Shown here in pieces: positions 21,534 to 31,816 of a DNA stretch of 64,000 nt (position 1 is its first letter; each line of letters opens with the position of its first letter). Position numbers and translations under genes: made by a program. A model generated the notes under the pieces. That model saw only the letters and a list, made by a program, of their open reading frames with translations, was not told the origin of the DNA and did not search any database. The DNA is taken from the NCBI GenBank assembly GCA_029218425.1, contig JAQXRH010000010.1, positions 49,703 through 113,702 on the forward strand, read 5' to 3'. The DNA comes from Bacteroidales bacterium. GTDB taxonomy: Bacteria; Bacteroidota; Bacteroidia; Bacteroidales; Muribaculaceae.

Positions 21534-22043
21534 TTGAATACTTACTACTTTATTACACCGCAAGGCAAGCAAGCCGGTCCGGTGCCTGCCGAACAACTTA
21601 AAAGTTATGGCGTGACTCGCAAAACTTTCGTGTGGTGCGAGGGAATGAAAGATTGGACGGAGGCTGAGAATGTGCCCGAATTGCAAGGTATCATAGAGCA
21701 GATACCACCGCAAATCAACACCATGAATGTGCCGCCACAAAATCCTCTTTATTCCGGAGCTTCGCAGAACAGTCAGTTCATGCCCGAAAAGCCCGATACT
21801 TACTTGGTATGGGCGATTCTCACCACTATCCTTTGCTGCCTTCCTTTCGGTATTGTGTCGATAGTGTATGCTGCTAAAGTCGACACCCTCTACTATGCCG
21901 AACGCTATGTCGAAGCTCAAGATGCCTCTCGCAAGGCTAAAAACTGGGCTATCGCTTCTGCTGCCACCGGTATTGCTGTGGCGATTATATATATCATCGT
22001 CATACTTGCCGCAGCCGGTAGCCACAGTAGGTTTTTCTATTAA
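21534..22043 (+). CDS. GYF_2 + CD225/dispanin-like membrane protein
   Basis: YYFITPQGKQAGPVPAEQLKSYGVTRKTFVWCEGMKDWTEAENVPEL then TYLVWAILTTILCCLPFGIVSIVYAAKVDTLYYAERYVEAQDASRKAKNW. Confidence 0.85.
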   Translation: MNTYYFITPQGKQAGPVPAEQLKSYGVTRKTFVWCEGMKDWTEAENVPELQGIIEQIPPQINTMNVPPQNPLYSGASQNSQFMPEKPDTYLVWAILTTILCCLPFGIVSIVYAAKVDTLYYAERYVEAQDASRKAKNWAIASAATGIAVAIIYIIVILAAAGSHSRFFY

Positions 22044-22045
22044 GA

Positions 22046-22426
22046 ATGTCATTTTTGCGTCAGCACAAGGCGGTGGTTGTCATCACCGTGATTTTCGTTG
22101 CCGTATTGGCGTTGATGTATTTCGTCGATCCTGGCACTTCGCGGTTGTCCTACAAATGCCCATTCAAGTTGCTTACCGGGCTTGATTGCCCCGGTTGTGG
22201 CGGTCAACGTGCTGTCCATGCTTTCCTCCATGGCGACTTCATAGCGGGGTTGCGGTATAATCCGTTTCTCATCGTAGGGTTGATCTACCTCGCTCTCGCC
22301 TTGATTGCGCAATATATACGCCGCCCCTGGGCCGAATACGTCCGCCGCAAATTTGTCACCGTGCGCGTGGCCTACATCTACATCGCCTTGATGATTGTGT
22401 GGTGGGTGGGGCGCAATTTGATTTAA
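22046..22426 (+). CDS. DUF2752 membrane protein
   Basis: CPFKLLTGLDCPGCGGQRAVHAFLHGDFIAGLRYNPF. Confidence 0.88.
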   Translation: MSFLRQHKAVVVITVIFVAVLALMYFVDPGTSRLSYKCPFKLLTGLDCPGCGGQRAVHAFLHGDFIAGLRYNPFLIVGLIYLALALIAQYIRRPWAEYVRRKFVTVRVAYIYIALMIVWWVGRNLI

Positions 22427-22497
22427 TAGCTCAGTATATACAATTGATGCGGAGAAGACCAATCATCTTCCCCGCATCAATTATTGTATGCGCCATG

Positions 22498-23469
22498 TTA
22501 TCCTCTGGGCACCGATGCCGCTATGAGCACTGCATTGCCGGTGATGGTCACCGAACGTGCCGATGCCGCTACCAGCACCGTCTGCCCGCGCGACATATTG
22601 CAGGCCGCCTCGCGGTCGACATCGACTATGCAATGCCCGCCGATGCACATCAGCACCACGAACGACTCGCTCGTGTGATGAAGCGACAATTGCCCGTCTA
22701 CTACTACTTTCTGCACATCAAAGTATTGGCACCCCACCAAAGGCACTTCCCCTTTGGCGTCGCGGTCGTAGTCGGTGACGTAGTTGTCGTACACTTTATA
22801 GTCAATGGCATCGACGGCCTCTTCGACATGGAGCTGACGGGGCTTGCCGTCGAGCCCGCGACGGTCATAGTCGTATACGCGGTAGGTGATGTCCGACGTC
22901 TGCTGTATCTCGGCTATGAGGTTGCCTCCGCCTATGGCATGTATGCGCCCCGCCGGCAGGAAAAATACGTCGCCGGGGTGCGACTTATGGTTGGCAAGCA
23001 CTTCGGTGATGCTGTTGTCGGCTACTCGCCGGCGGTATTCGTCGGGCGTTATCGCTTGCGACAGCCCGGATATGATATTGGCATCGAGGTCGGCATCTAT
23101 CACATACCACATCTCCGTTTTGCCCGGGCTATTGTGGCGGCGTCGGGCAAGATTGTCGTCGGGGTGCACCTGCACCGATAAGTTGTCCCTCGCGTCAATA
23201 ATCTTGATGAGCAGCGGGAACATGTTGCCAAATCGCTTGTACACGTCCTCGCCTACGATGTCGGCGCCATATTTCTCAATGAGTTCGGTGATGTTAAGCC
23301 CTTCATCCTCGCCGCTCTCGACGATTGACTCGTGGCCCGGCACTCCCGATATTTCCCAGCTTTCGCCTATGTTGCACTGGTCGGTGTCGATGCCTTTGAA
23401 TTGCTTTATCTTATCGCCTCCCCACACCACGGTTTTCAGGTAAGGCTTGAATGTGAATATCTTGTTCAT
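22498..23469 (-). CDS. manA: Class I mannose-6-phosphate isomerase
   Basis: FKPYLKTVVWGGDKI, ESWEISGVPGHESIV, FPLLIKIIDARDNLSVQVHPDD, KTEMWYVIDA, GDVFFLPAGRIHAIG. Confidence 0.93.
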   Translation of the reverse strand: MNKIFTFKPYLKTVVWGGDKIKQFKGIDTDQCNIGESWEISGVPGHESIVESGEDEGLNITELIEKYGADIVGEDVYKRFGNMFPLLIKIIDARDNLSVQVHPDDNLARRRHNSPGKTEMWYVIDADLDANIISGLSQAITPDEYRRRVADNSITEVLANHKSHPGDVFFLPAGRIHAIGGGNLIAEIQQTSDITYRVYDYDRRGLDGKPRQLHVEEAVDAIDYKVYDNYVTDYDRDAKGEVPLVGCQYFDVQKVVVDGQLSLHHTSESFVVLMCIGGHCIVDVDREAACNMSRGQTVLVAASARSVTITGNAVLIAASVPRG

Positions 23470-23490
23470 AATTGATTGCTTGGATAATGG

Positions 23491-24594
23491 TTATTGTTTT
23501 CCATCCAACGATGCTAAGGCAAACACGTAGGCGCCTATTGAGATAGCCTCGCTTGCCCCCAGGCGCGATATCGCCACGCCTGTTCGCTTCACGGGATCGT
23601 AGATCACGGTGTCGTCGGTGCCGTGCACTTTGAGCGGGCGGCCGTTGCCATGCGCAAAGTCGCGGAACTCATTTTCATTGTCCAAGTCGTATACGTTCAT
23701 CTGCACGCGGTTCACCTTGTCGCCGCCGAGGGTGCGTATCGACGACCGCATCTTCTCGAGCAATGCGGGCATGATATGGCGGGCGGCGCCGGTGAGCCCG
23801 CCGCCTATCACCACGAGGGAGTCGGTGAGCGTGACTGCTGTTGCCATGGCGTCGCCGGCTGCCGTGCCAAACCGCCGGAATGCCTCACGCGCGGCTTCTT
23901 GGTCGCCTTGGCGAGTGCCGTCGGCTATCTCGCATATTTCCTTTGGCGACAACCCGTGGCCGGTGTCGCCGGTGAGCTCTCCGTACACACGCTTGATGGC
24001 GCGTATCGCCACGCTCTCTTCCACTATTATGCCGTTGTCAAATGGGTCGGGCAGGCAGAATGTCTCGATGCACGAGTTATTGCCACGGTTGAGGCGACCG
24101 TCGATTACCGACCCTATCCCGAAACCGGTGCCAAACGTGTAGCCCAGCAGGTTGGTGTATTTCTTGGTGCCTCCCAAGGCGGCTATCCGCGCATTGACTT
24201 CGGGTAGCAAGCCTTCGGTGGCTTCGCCCAATGCGAAGAGGTCGCCATCATTGTTGATATATACCGGGATGCCGAAACGGCGGCGCAATATCTCGCCCAA
24301 GGCTACGCCGTCGCGAAACGATGGGAAGTTGGGCAGATAGCCCCCGATGATGCCGGCCGCATAGTCGGCCGGGCCCGGAAATGCAAAACTTATTGCCACT
24401 GGCAACTGCTCCAACGAGGCTATCACTTCCTCAAAACCTGATATCAACGTGGCGATACACAGGTCTAAGTCGTGGGCATTGGATGGCTTCGTTATAGGGT
24501 CTACTATAAATTGGTTGCCTCGCATGGCGCCGAATACGAAGTTAGTACCCCCGGCGTCGAGGGTAATGACGATACGTTGGTCTGTCTGATACAT
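23491..24594 (-). CDS. ROK family sugar kinase (glucokinase-like)
   Basis: ITLDAGGTNFVFGAMR, ISFAFPGPADY, YINNDGDLFALGEA, GYTFGTGFGIGSVIDG, VVIGGGLTGA. Confidence 0.88.
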   Translation of the reverse strand: MYQTDQRIVITLDAGGTNFVFGAMRGNQFIVDPITKPSNAHDLDLCIATLISGFEEVIASLEQLPVAISFAFPGPADYAAGIIGGYLPNFPSFRDGVALGEILRRRFGIPVYINNDGDLFALGEATEGLLPEVNARIAALGGTKKYTNLLGYTFGTGFGIGSVIDGRLNRGNNSCIETFCLPDPFDNGIIVEESVAIRAIKRVYGELTGDTGHGLSPKEICEIADGTRQGDQEAAREAFRRFGTAAGDAMATAVTLTDSLVVIGGGLTGAARHIMPALLEKMRSSIRTLGGDKVNRVQMNVYDLDNENEFRDFAHGNGRPLKVHGTDDTVIYDPVKRTGVAISRLGASEAISIGAYVFALASLDGKQ

Positions 24595-24845
24595 GGTATG
24601 TTATGGTTTGTTTGGTGTAATTTTCTACTGTTTGGACTTCTGTAGCGTGGATTATTCTTTTTCCGTCTCACAAAGATATAAAAAAATCACATTCACCGCA
24701 ACATCCTCCCATCAATTACACAATTATCACAATGCCGCGCTATGCGCAATAGGGCGCAGTAGCGCAGTAGGGCAGTGGTGGTCTGCGCTTGTGATGGCTG
24801 GTGGTGATCCGTTCGCGAAGAATTGTGGTCGACGCCCCCACTGCC

Positions 24846-25460
24846 TTACAAATCAAGGGTGAGCTGCGTGTCGAGCAACCGAAACGTCATGCGGTGGTAG
24901 GGCGATGGACCGTATTGCGCTATGGCGTCGCGATGCGCCCGTGTCGGATACCCCTTGTTCTCGTCCCAATGATACATGGGATACTGCTCATGCAACTTCA
25001 TCATAGCCTCGTCGCGCCATGTCTTGGCAAGCACCGACGCGGCGGCTATGTTGGCATACAGCCCGTCACCCTTTACAAATGTGCGATACGGTATGTCGCC
25101 GTACGGCTTAAATCGGTTGCCGTCAACGATTATCGCCCCCGGACGCACTTTCAGCGCGTCAAGCGCACGATGCATCGCAAGTATCGATGCGTTGAGTATG
25201 TTCATGCGGTCGATCTCCGCGGCAGTGACTATCCCTACGCCCCATGCCACGGCCTCCTGCTCGATGACAGGACGTAGTTGGTCGCGCTGCCGCTCGGTCA
25301 GCTGCTTGGAATCGTTCAATAGTGCATGGCTGAAGTCGTCGGGTAGTATTACCGCCGCGGCATATACGTCGCCGGCAAGACATCCGCGCCCTGCCTCGTC
25401 GCATCCAGCCTCGCCGATTCCCGGTGTGTGGCATATTGCAAGTGGTGCTTTTAGCTTCAT
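24846..25460 (-). CDS. rnhB: Ribonuclease HII
   Basis: [67 protein letters not shown]. Confidence 0.95.
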   Translation of the reverse strand: MKLKAPLAICHTPGIGEAGCDEAGRGCLAGDVYAAAVILPDDFSHALLNDSKQLTERQRDQLRPVIEQEAVAWGVGIVTAAEIDRMNILNASILAMHRALDALKVRPGAIIVDGNRFKPYGDIPYRTFVKGDGLYANIAAASVLAKTWRDEAMMKLHEQYPMYHWDENKGYPTRAHRDAIAQYGPSPYHRMTFRLLDTQLTLDL

Positions 25461-25692
25461 TTCTTTCTTAATTTGCTTTGGATGACGGTTTTAAATAGGT
25501 ACAAAAAAAATTATCCGTCATCCCGACGAATAATCTTCTTTAACCTTAAATCTAATACCATGAAAAACACATTGCAAATATAAATACTTTTATGTTATAA
25601 AACATAATTTTTGGACAAAAAATCGCAAGTTTAACATTAATTTAACATTATCCTTGCTTTTTGCCGCTTTTTTGCCCATATTTATGGCAAAA

Positions 25693-25727
25693 GTGAGAGG
25701 CGGCGCCATGCCGTCTCTCGCTTTTTT
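25693..25727. terminator. GC-rich hairpin followed by a T-run
   Basis: gtgagaggcggcgccatgccgtctctcgctttttt. Confidence 0.55.
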
Positions 25728-25870
25728 ACCTTTTGCAATCTGTCCGCTTAAAATTGACCCATAGGCCGAATTTCATCTATCTAATATTAGAACTGTTATA
25801 GAATTCATTACAAATATTCTAGAAATCATGGAGACTACAAAATCTTAAGGCGTTAAAAATATTAGATATT

Positions 25871-25901
25871 TTGTTGGAATAGAATTATTAAGCTATCTTT
25901 G
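25871..25901 (+). promoter_or_regulatory. Promoter of the structured ncRNA (TTG, ~20-nt spacer, TATCTTTG)
   Basis: Consensus match immediately upstream of the hairpin RNA. Confidence 0.6.
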
Positions 25902-25905
25902 TGCC

Positions 25906-26128
25906 GAGATTTAAATAAATGTGCCTATGTAGAATTACGGACTAAAGACATATAAATAAAAGCGTTAGCTGTTATTCTTGTTCTTGAAAATCGCCAATTA
26001 GAAAGAACTACCAAGAGTAAAAGTTGATGCTCACGGTTATACCGTGGGCTTTTACTCGTATATGGTAGTTAGGTGTTTGGCGATACCTCAAGAACGTAGA
26101 CGAAGCAAAAAGTCCACGTTTTTTATTT
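25906..26128 (+). ncRNA. Long-hairpin non-coding RNA candidate, 6S-RNA-like architecture
   Basis: Nested arms gttcttgaaaatcgcca(25980)/tggcgatacctcaagaac(26078), aactaccaagagtaaaa/cttttactcgtatatggtagtt, cacgg/ccgtg; own promoter; 3' agtccacgttttttattt; no ORF. Confidence 0.6.
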
Positions 26129-26217
26129 GTCTATACCATGTATCGGACTTACTAAAGATATCCACCTCTAATTAGAGTAACAAATATCAGATTACCTATC
26201 AATAAATTAAATAAGTT

Positions 26218-26715
26218 ATGAAAAAGTATCTTTATCTTTTAGTCGTTGCACTCTTTGCAACAATGCCACTCTTGCTTACAAGTTGTAACAATCAAACAAA
26301 AACTGACTCGTCAACTTCAGTTGATAACAACTCTCCTATTTATAAACTTTTTCAATCCGAACAATCCTTAAGAGATGGTCTAATTGGGAAAGAGTTCGTG
26401 TCTTCAGATAAAAGATGTATTATAGATTTTCGTAGAGATACTAGACACAAGATATTTATAAAAGAAAACATAAATGATGATTGGACACAATTTGATGGGG
26501 AAAAATATGGAATTACCTACAATAGCAATGACGAGCTTTGTATAGAATTTTACCACCTTGATCAAAATAGCGGAGATGAAGTTGCGACAGGTATCTTTAC
26601 TCCATCAGATTTTACCCTTACATACTACCCTGGAAAGTCTTTCAAATTCAATGATTTTAAAATCATCACGCATGATGAAGCTAGTACTATATATTACATG
26701 GGGCGAAAGATATAG
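26218..26715 (+). CDS. Hypothetical lipoprotein
   Basis: Signal peptide with lipobox, MKKYLYLLVVALFATMPLLLTSCNNQ. Confidence 0.65.
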   Translation: MKKYLYLLVVALFATMPLLLTSCNNQTKTDSSTSVDNNSPIYKLFQSEQSLRDGLIGKEFVSSDKRCIIDFRRDTRHKIFIKENINDDWTQFDGEKYGITYNSNDELCIEFYHLDQNSGDEVATGIFTPSDFTLTYYPGKSFKFNDFKIITHDEASTIYYMGRKI

Positions 26716-26768
26716 GGCAGAAAGGGAAGTTGAAAATGTCGGTTGAATTGTTAAAAATATCTCTGGCT

Positions 26769-26927
26769 CACAGAATGGGTGGGGCGAAGTGACCATGTCG
26801 GAGACATGACCCAGCCATCCACCATCAGATCGGTAAAACCGCGGCTCTAACACATAGGTAGGCACGCGGTTTTGCCGCTTTCCGATTGATGAGCTATCGT
26901 TGTGCATAATGGGTGCGTTGCCCATAT
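26769..26927. repeat. Imperfect inverted-repeat element
   Basis: tcagatcggtaaaaccgcg...cgcggttttgccgctttccgattga and catgtcggagacatg; shares cggtaaaaccgcggc with 60650-60775. Confidence 0.5.
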
Positions 26928-26986
26928 TTTAACAACCGTTTTTTTACATTGACCCGTAAAAAATAAACGAATTTTATAGTATTTAT

Positions 26987-27030
26987 AGAAAAAGAGACTG
27001 CCCAAAACTTGTTAGACAGTCTCTTTTTAC
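26987..27030. terminator. Bidirectional-looking terminator
   Basis: aaaaagagactgcccaaaacttgttagacagtctcttttt. Confidence 0.7.
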
Positions 27031-27048
27031 TTATTGCAATCTGTTCGA

Positions 27049-28785
27049 TTAAAACTTGATGGCGGCTCCCACCAATCCGTGTACGCCTTGCTGCTCAAGC
27101 ATGTTGTACATGTAAGCCCTACGTCCAAGTATATTTTCCACTTGGGCAAACGCCGATACCCAATCGTTGAAACGGTATGTGGCTCCGATATTGAGCGACG
27201 ACGCATTGCGCAGGTCGTATTTCTGCGGTTCGGCTCCCTCGGCTATCCCCCAATGGCTGTATATCGACCTGCCGGCTCGCCAGTCTATCGATGCTTCCAC
27301 GGTAAGCGGCGCTATCGGCGTCACCTCCACATTGGCTTCCACCACGTGGCGCGCACGGTCGGCATTCAAGTAGTAGCTATGGCGATAACTGCCCGGTGCT
27401 CCGGTATATTTCACCGATGCGGCTATGTTCTTGTTGTATTTCCATGCCAACTTTGCTCCATAGTGCAACGCTTTCAGGTCCACTCCGGTGAACATATTGC
27501 CGTAGATTGCGCGGTCAGCTGCCGTTTCCACTCCGGGGGCTCCCGTTATCTCGGCCACATCGGGCATCAACCAGTCGTTGGCTATTGTATATCCGCCAAA
27601 CAGTTCCACCGACGCGCCGTAGAACGGTCCTACGGTCACCGCAAGATTGGCTGTCAACGGCACTTCGGAGAATTTAAAGCTCTGCGCTACCGACATGTAC
27701 GGGTTGATGCTGTGCAGCGCCGACAGCTTGTTGATATGCTCGCCGCCTCCTATCGCCAAGGTGGCCGCGAAGGTCGATGCCGGGCGCACGTTGAATTTCA
27801 CATCGGGAGCCACGTGAAATGTCTTGCCCGTATTGGTCGTTAGCTGCACCTTCGCGCCTATCGACGTGGAAAATGCTCCGGCGCTGTAACGGTAGCTCGG
27901 CGCAAAGGTGATGAGACCCATGGTCTCGCCATCGCCGGGCATCAGCACTGGGGCGGTCAAGCCTCCTGCGGGCATGTTTAGTATGGTGTTATATCGGCTG
28001 TCGTGCACGAAACTTACACCCACATGGGCATTTAACGATGACTGCTCGCTCAGAAAATAGGCCGCGCCTCCACTTACTTTCACAATATTTTGACCTACAC
28101 CTGCTATTTTGTCGAGTCCGGCGGCAAATCCTACCTCTTCACCCGATAATCCGAAATGGTTGAACCCGGCGGTCACGTAGTATGCCATAGCTTTGGCGCG
28201 TGCCGACCATGCGGCGTTGATGTCAAATTCCGTGGCGTGGTGGTTGTCGTCTGTCATCTCCCACGGCCGGTTGTAGGCGTAGTAGCTGAAGTCGGCGGAG
28301 ATGTTGAGCCGTCGTGACCCGCCAAACAGGTGGGCGAAGTCGGCGCCTATGGTCACTTTGTTGCGGTTTAGGCTCTCGTCGTACTGGTCTTTGTAGCTGC
28401 TGCCGTCAAACTGTGTCCACGCATTCAGCGACGTGCGGCTGTCGGATATGATGGCATAGCCGGCCGAAATGCCTAAATTGTAGGCCGGGAAATAGCCCAA
28501 CGACGCATATCCCCGATAGGGCGTCAACGTGTAAGCCGGCGACCCTTCGGCGGGCTCCAACGTGGTCAGCATGCCGGGCACTCGCGTGGCTGCCGTGGTG
28601 TCGAAAAATGGCAATCGCGATGTCGGCACCTGTGGCTGTATCAGCGTCGGATAACTGCTGATACGTGATGCGTCGGGCAACGTCGCCTCTACTTCGCGTT
28701 CTATCACAATCTCTTTAGTGAGCGTCTGTGCCGTCATGCCCGTCCCTGTGAGCGCGGCGGCGAGGAGTATGGTTTGTAGTTTCAT
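27049..28785 (-). CDS. Outer-membrane beta-barrel protein (TonB-receptor-like barrel)
   Basis: Signal peptide, repeated amphipathic beta-strands, C-terminal aromatic strand; ATYRFNDWVSAFAQVENILGRRAYMYNML. Confidence 0.65.
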   Translation of the reverse strand: MKLQTILLAAALTGTGMTAQTLTKEIVIEREVEATLPDASRISSYPTLIQPQVPTSRLPFFDTTAATRVPGMLTTLEPAEGSPAYTLTPYRGYASLGYFPAYNLGISAGYAIISDSRTSLNAWTQFDGSSYKDQYDESLNRNKVTIGADFAHLFGGSRRLNISADFSYYAYNRPWEMTDDNHHATEFDINAAWSARAKAMAYYVTAGFNHFGLSGEEVGFAAGLDKIAGVGQNIVKVSGGAAYFLSEQSSLNAHVGVSFVHDSRYNTILNMPAGGLTAPVLMPGDGETMGLITFAPSYRYSAGAFSTSIGAKVQLTTNTGKTFHVAPDVKFNVRPASTFAATLAIGGGEHINKLSALHSINPYMSVAQSFKFSEVPLTANLAVTVGPFYGASVELFGGYTIANDWLMPDVAEITGAPGVETAADRAIYGNMFTGVDLKALHYGAKLAWKYNKNIAASVKYTGAPGSYRHSYYLNADRARHVVEANVEVTPIAPLTVEASIDWRAGRSIYSHWGIAEGAEPQKYDLRNASSLNIGATYRFNDWVSAFAQVENILGRRAYMYNMLEQQGVHGLVGAAIKF

Positions 28786-28794
28786 TGCTGTGTC

Positions 28795-31779
28795 CTATTT
28801 TTTGTTGTTGAGGCGGTCGTCTATCATTTTGAATATGTCGGTCTCGTTGCCGGGATAGTTGTCGCGCAGGCTTATCAGATACTGGTCGGCCTCAAATGTG
28901 TTCCCTTCTGCTCGGTTGATGTCGGATATGAGGATAAATCCACGGGCCAACCAATAGTTGTGGGGCGTGTCGGAGTCTATCAGCTTCTCTGCCGATTGGC
29001 GCGACGCCTTTAGGTCGTTGCCGTCATATTGAGCCTGGGCTATTCTGTATTGTGCCTTCGTGCCGTAGATGTCGTTGAGGTCGACGGCCAGGGTGCTCCA
29101 TTCCGCTATCGCTTTGTCGGTGTCGCCGGTGTTGTAGAGCGCATCGGCGTAGGTGTAGGTGGCCTCGGCTCGTTGCTCGCTCGTGGGGGTCGACGACGTG
29201 GTGATGGCGGTGGCTGCCTCGATGACTTTGTCGTACTTGCCCAAGTCGCGCGCCGTGCGCATCACTCCTATTTGTGCATCGTTGAGCAGCTCGGTGCTCG
29301 ACGATATCGTCAACAGCTGCTCGTAGGCGGCAAGCGCAAGCTCTCCTTTGCCCTGCGATGCAAGGGCTTCTGCCTTGCTTTTGAGCGCGGCGGGGGCCAT
29401 GGCGTTCTCGGGATAGTTGCTTATCAGCTCGTCGGCATAGGCTATCGTGGCGTCGTTGTCGCCGGCTGTAGCACTTGCCGACACTGCGTAGCCCAATGCC
29501 GTGGCTCGCGATGCCCCTTGTGGGTAACGTGCCAAGTAATCGGTTATCTTCCCGGTAAGCCCTTTGTTGAGGTACTCTCGCTCGGCGGCAACGAAGGCGG
29601 CATTCTCCACGTCGTCGGCATCTACGGGCATCGCCCCGGGCACGGAGTTGATATATGCCACATACTCGTCAAGCTGCCCGTCGCCGGCCATGATCTGCTT
29701 CAGGTTTTCCGACGCTTGGCGCGATTCTTCCGATGTCGGCGCGCTCTTTATGAGCTGCTTGTAGGTGGCTATGGCCTGCTGCTTATTCCCTTCGTTGAGA
29801 TAAGCGAGCGCCAACAGGAGGTTGGCCTGGCGGCCGTAGCTGTTGTTGGAATATCGCGACGCGGCCATCGAATACGCTTCTATCGACCGGTCGGAGTTGC
29901 CCAGCTGTGCATAGCTCTCGCCAAGGTCGAGATAAGCCTGCGCTGTCATGCTCGACTTAGGAAATTCCTTGAAAAACTGCTGCAACAGTTCCACTTTCTT
30001 GCCGTAATCGCCGCTGTAGCCTATCATGCGTGCGCGCGACAGCAAGGCGTAGTCGCCGGTCTCCGGATTGGCCTTGTAGGCCTCGGCATACGTCGTGGCG
30101 GCCTTGCCAAATTCTTTCTGTATGTAATAATGGTCGGCTATCCTCTGCAGGGCGTCGGCTTTGTGCATCGCTGTCGGCTCGGGCTGCGATGATATGAAGT
30201 CGTTGAAACATTTGCTGGCATTCTCGGTGTCGCCCTGGCGGTAGTAGCTGTATCCCAAGCCATATAATGCGTTCTGCCGGTTGCTCGCTGTCAATCTGTT
30301 GCCGCTCAGCGCGTTGCTGTACGATTTCTGCGCCTTGCTATATTCGCCTCCGGCATAATATGCCTCGCCAAGCCATAGCTCTGACTCGGCAGCCGTTTTC
30401 GCGTCATAAGCCTTGAGCTTCACTGCCTCGCTCAAGTGCTTGATGGCTTCCGACGGATGCCCCGACATCACTTCGCGCGACCCTAACGCATACAGCACCT
30501 GCTGCTTGGCGCCCATTATCTTCTCCGACGGCGTCTTTATCTGGTTGATCGACGCCAACGCGGCAGCATAGTTGTTGTCGGTCATATATCCCGACACAAG
30601 ATACTCTCTCACTGCCTCGGCATAACGCGAATTGGGATACGTGCGCAAAAATTCCTCAAACGTCGACACCGAATTGCCAAACGGTATCTTTCCCCCCTCG
30701 GTCTTCGCCACGGCATAGTTGTAGAATGCCGCCTCCTGCACGTCGCTGTCGAAGTTCTTCTTCAACGCTCGGTCAAAGGCTATCATGGCGCCCGAATAGT
30801 TGGCTTGCTTCATCATCGCCTGACCTATGAACAGGTTGGCGCTCTGGCCCATTGCATTGTCGATGTCTATCACCGGCGTAAGGTCTTTGACGGCTTCTTC
30901 ATAATTGCCGTCGCGGTATTCGCTCACTCCGAGCATATATAGCGTGGTGGGCAACGGCTCTGCGGTGTTGGCCGCATATTCGCGCAACATTGGCAACGCT
31001 TCCCCCAGGTCGTCAAGCTGGTAATACGACTCGCCGGCCACTCGCATCGCCTCATATCGGAATGCCGGCTCTACTCGCTCGTCGGCTACCAACCGCCGCG
31101 CTTTCGACGCTGCCTCGGCATAGTCGCCGTCGAGATAGGCTATCTGCGACAGGTAATAGTCGGCCATGTTGCCGGGCGCGCTCGTCCGGTCGCTCTTCTT
31201 CAACAGGTCGGCGGCCTTGCGGTAATCTTTCTTCACATAGGCTATGTAGCCCTCGTAAAACCGCGCTTCATTGCCATATTCTTTGCTACCCGACAATCGC
31301 CGGTATAGCTGTTCGGCCATGTCGTATTCCCCCTGCTTCAACAAGCAATAGGCCTGCGACGCTTCTTTGCGGCTCTCGCTGCTGCGGTCAAGCACCTTTG
31401 CCCCTATCTTCCCAAACTCGGCCAACGCTTCGCCATACCTGCCGCGGGTCATGTATAGGTTGCCCAATGCCAATCGTGCCTCGGCTACACGGGCCGACGA
31501 CGGATGACGCCATATATAATATTTTACCATCGCCTCGGCATCGCTCTTCCCAAGACGCAACGCCGACATGGCTATGTAGTAATCTGCCTCTTCCAATTGC
31601 GCCGGCGTAGGATTATTCTCCTTCAGATAATGCAGCTGGTCGGTGCACCCTACGTAGTTGGCATCGTCATACATCTCTATTGCCCGCCTTAAATAGCCTG
31701 CCGGCTCTGGCGCGTTTACCTGGGCCACGCCTGTTATCGCCGTTGCGGCGATGATGGTGGTAGTGAGTATCTTTTTCAT
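28795..31779 (-). CDS. Large tetratricopeptide-repeat protein, periplasmic
   Basis: Many TPR units (ALYGLGYSYYRQGDTENASKCFNDFI, AQAYLDLGESYAQLGNSDRSIEAYSMAASRY); signal peptide MKKILTTTIIAATAITGVAQ. Confidence 0.88.
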   Translation of the reverse strand: MKKILTTTIIAATAITGVAQVNAPEPAGYLRRAIEMYDDANYVGCTDQLHYLKENNPTPAQLEEADYYIAMSALRLGKSDAEAMVKYYIWRHPSSARVAEARLALGNLYMTRGRYGEALAEFGKIGAKVLDRSSESRKEASQAYCLLKQGEYDMAEQLYRRLSGSKEYGNEARFYEGYIAYVKKDYRKAADLLKKSDRTSAPGNMADYYLSQIAYLDGDYAEAASKARRLVADERVEPAFRYEAMRVAGESYYQLDDLGEALPMLREYAANTAEPLPTTLYMLGVSEYRDGNYEEAVKDLTPVIDIDNAMGQSANLFIGQAMMKQANYSGAMIAFDRALKKNFDSDVQEAAFYNYAVAKTEGGKIPFGNSVSTFEEFLRTYPNSRYAEAVREYLVSGYMTDNNYAAALASINQIKTPSEKIMGAKQQVLYALGSREVMSGHPSEAIKHLSEAVKLKAYDAKTAAESELWLGEAYYAGGEYSKAQKSYSNALSGNRLTASNRQNALYGLGYSYYRQGDTENASKCFNDFISSQPEPTAMHKADALQRIADHYYIQKEFGKAATTYAEAYKANPETGDYALLSRARMIGYSGDYGKKVELLQQFFKEFPKSSMTAQAYLDLGESYAQLGNSDRSIEAYSMAASRYSNNSYGRQANLLLALAYLNEGNKQQAIATYKQLIKSAPTSEESRQASENLKQIMAGDGQLDEYVAYINSVPGAMPVDADDVENAAFVAAEREYLNKGLTGKITDYLARYPQGASRATALGYAVSASATAGDNDATIAYADELISNYPENAMAPAALKSKAEALASQGKGELALAAYEQLLTISSSTELLNDAQIGVMRTARDLGKYDKVIEAATAITTSSTPTSEQRAEATYTYADALYNTGDTDKAIAEWSTLAVDLNDIYGTKAQYRIAQAQYDGNDLKASRQSAEKLIDSDTPHNYWLARGFILISDINRAEGNTFEADQYLISLRDNYPGNETDIFKMIDDRLNNKK

Positions 31780-31816
31780 ATCGTGTCCTTGCTGTATTAT
31801 GCTTATATGATGACTG

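Noticed and set aside
22399-23181. 260-aa + strand ORF overlapping manA
   Set aside because: Antisense to manA; no family features.
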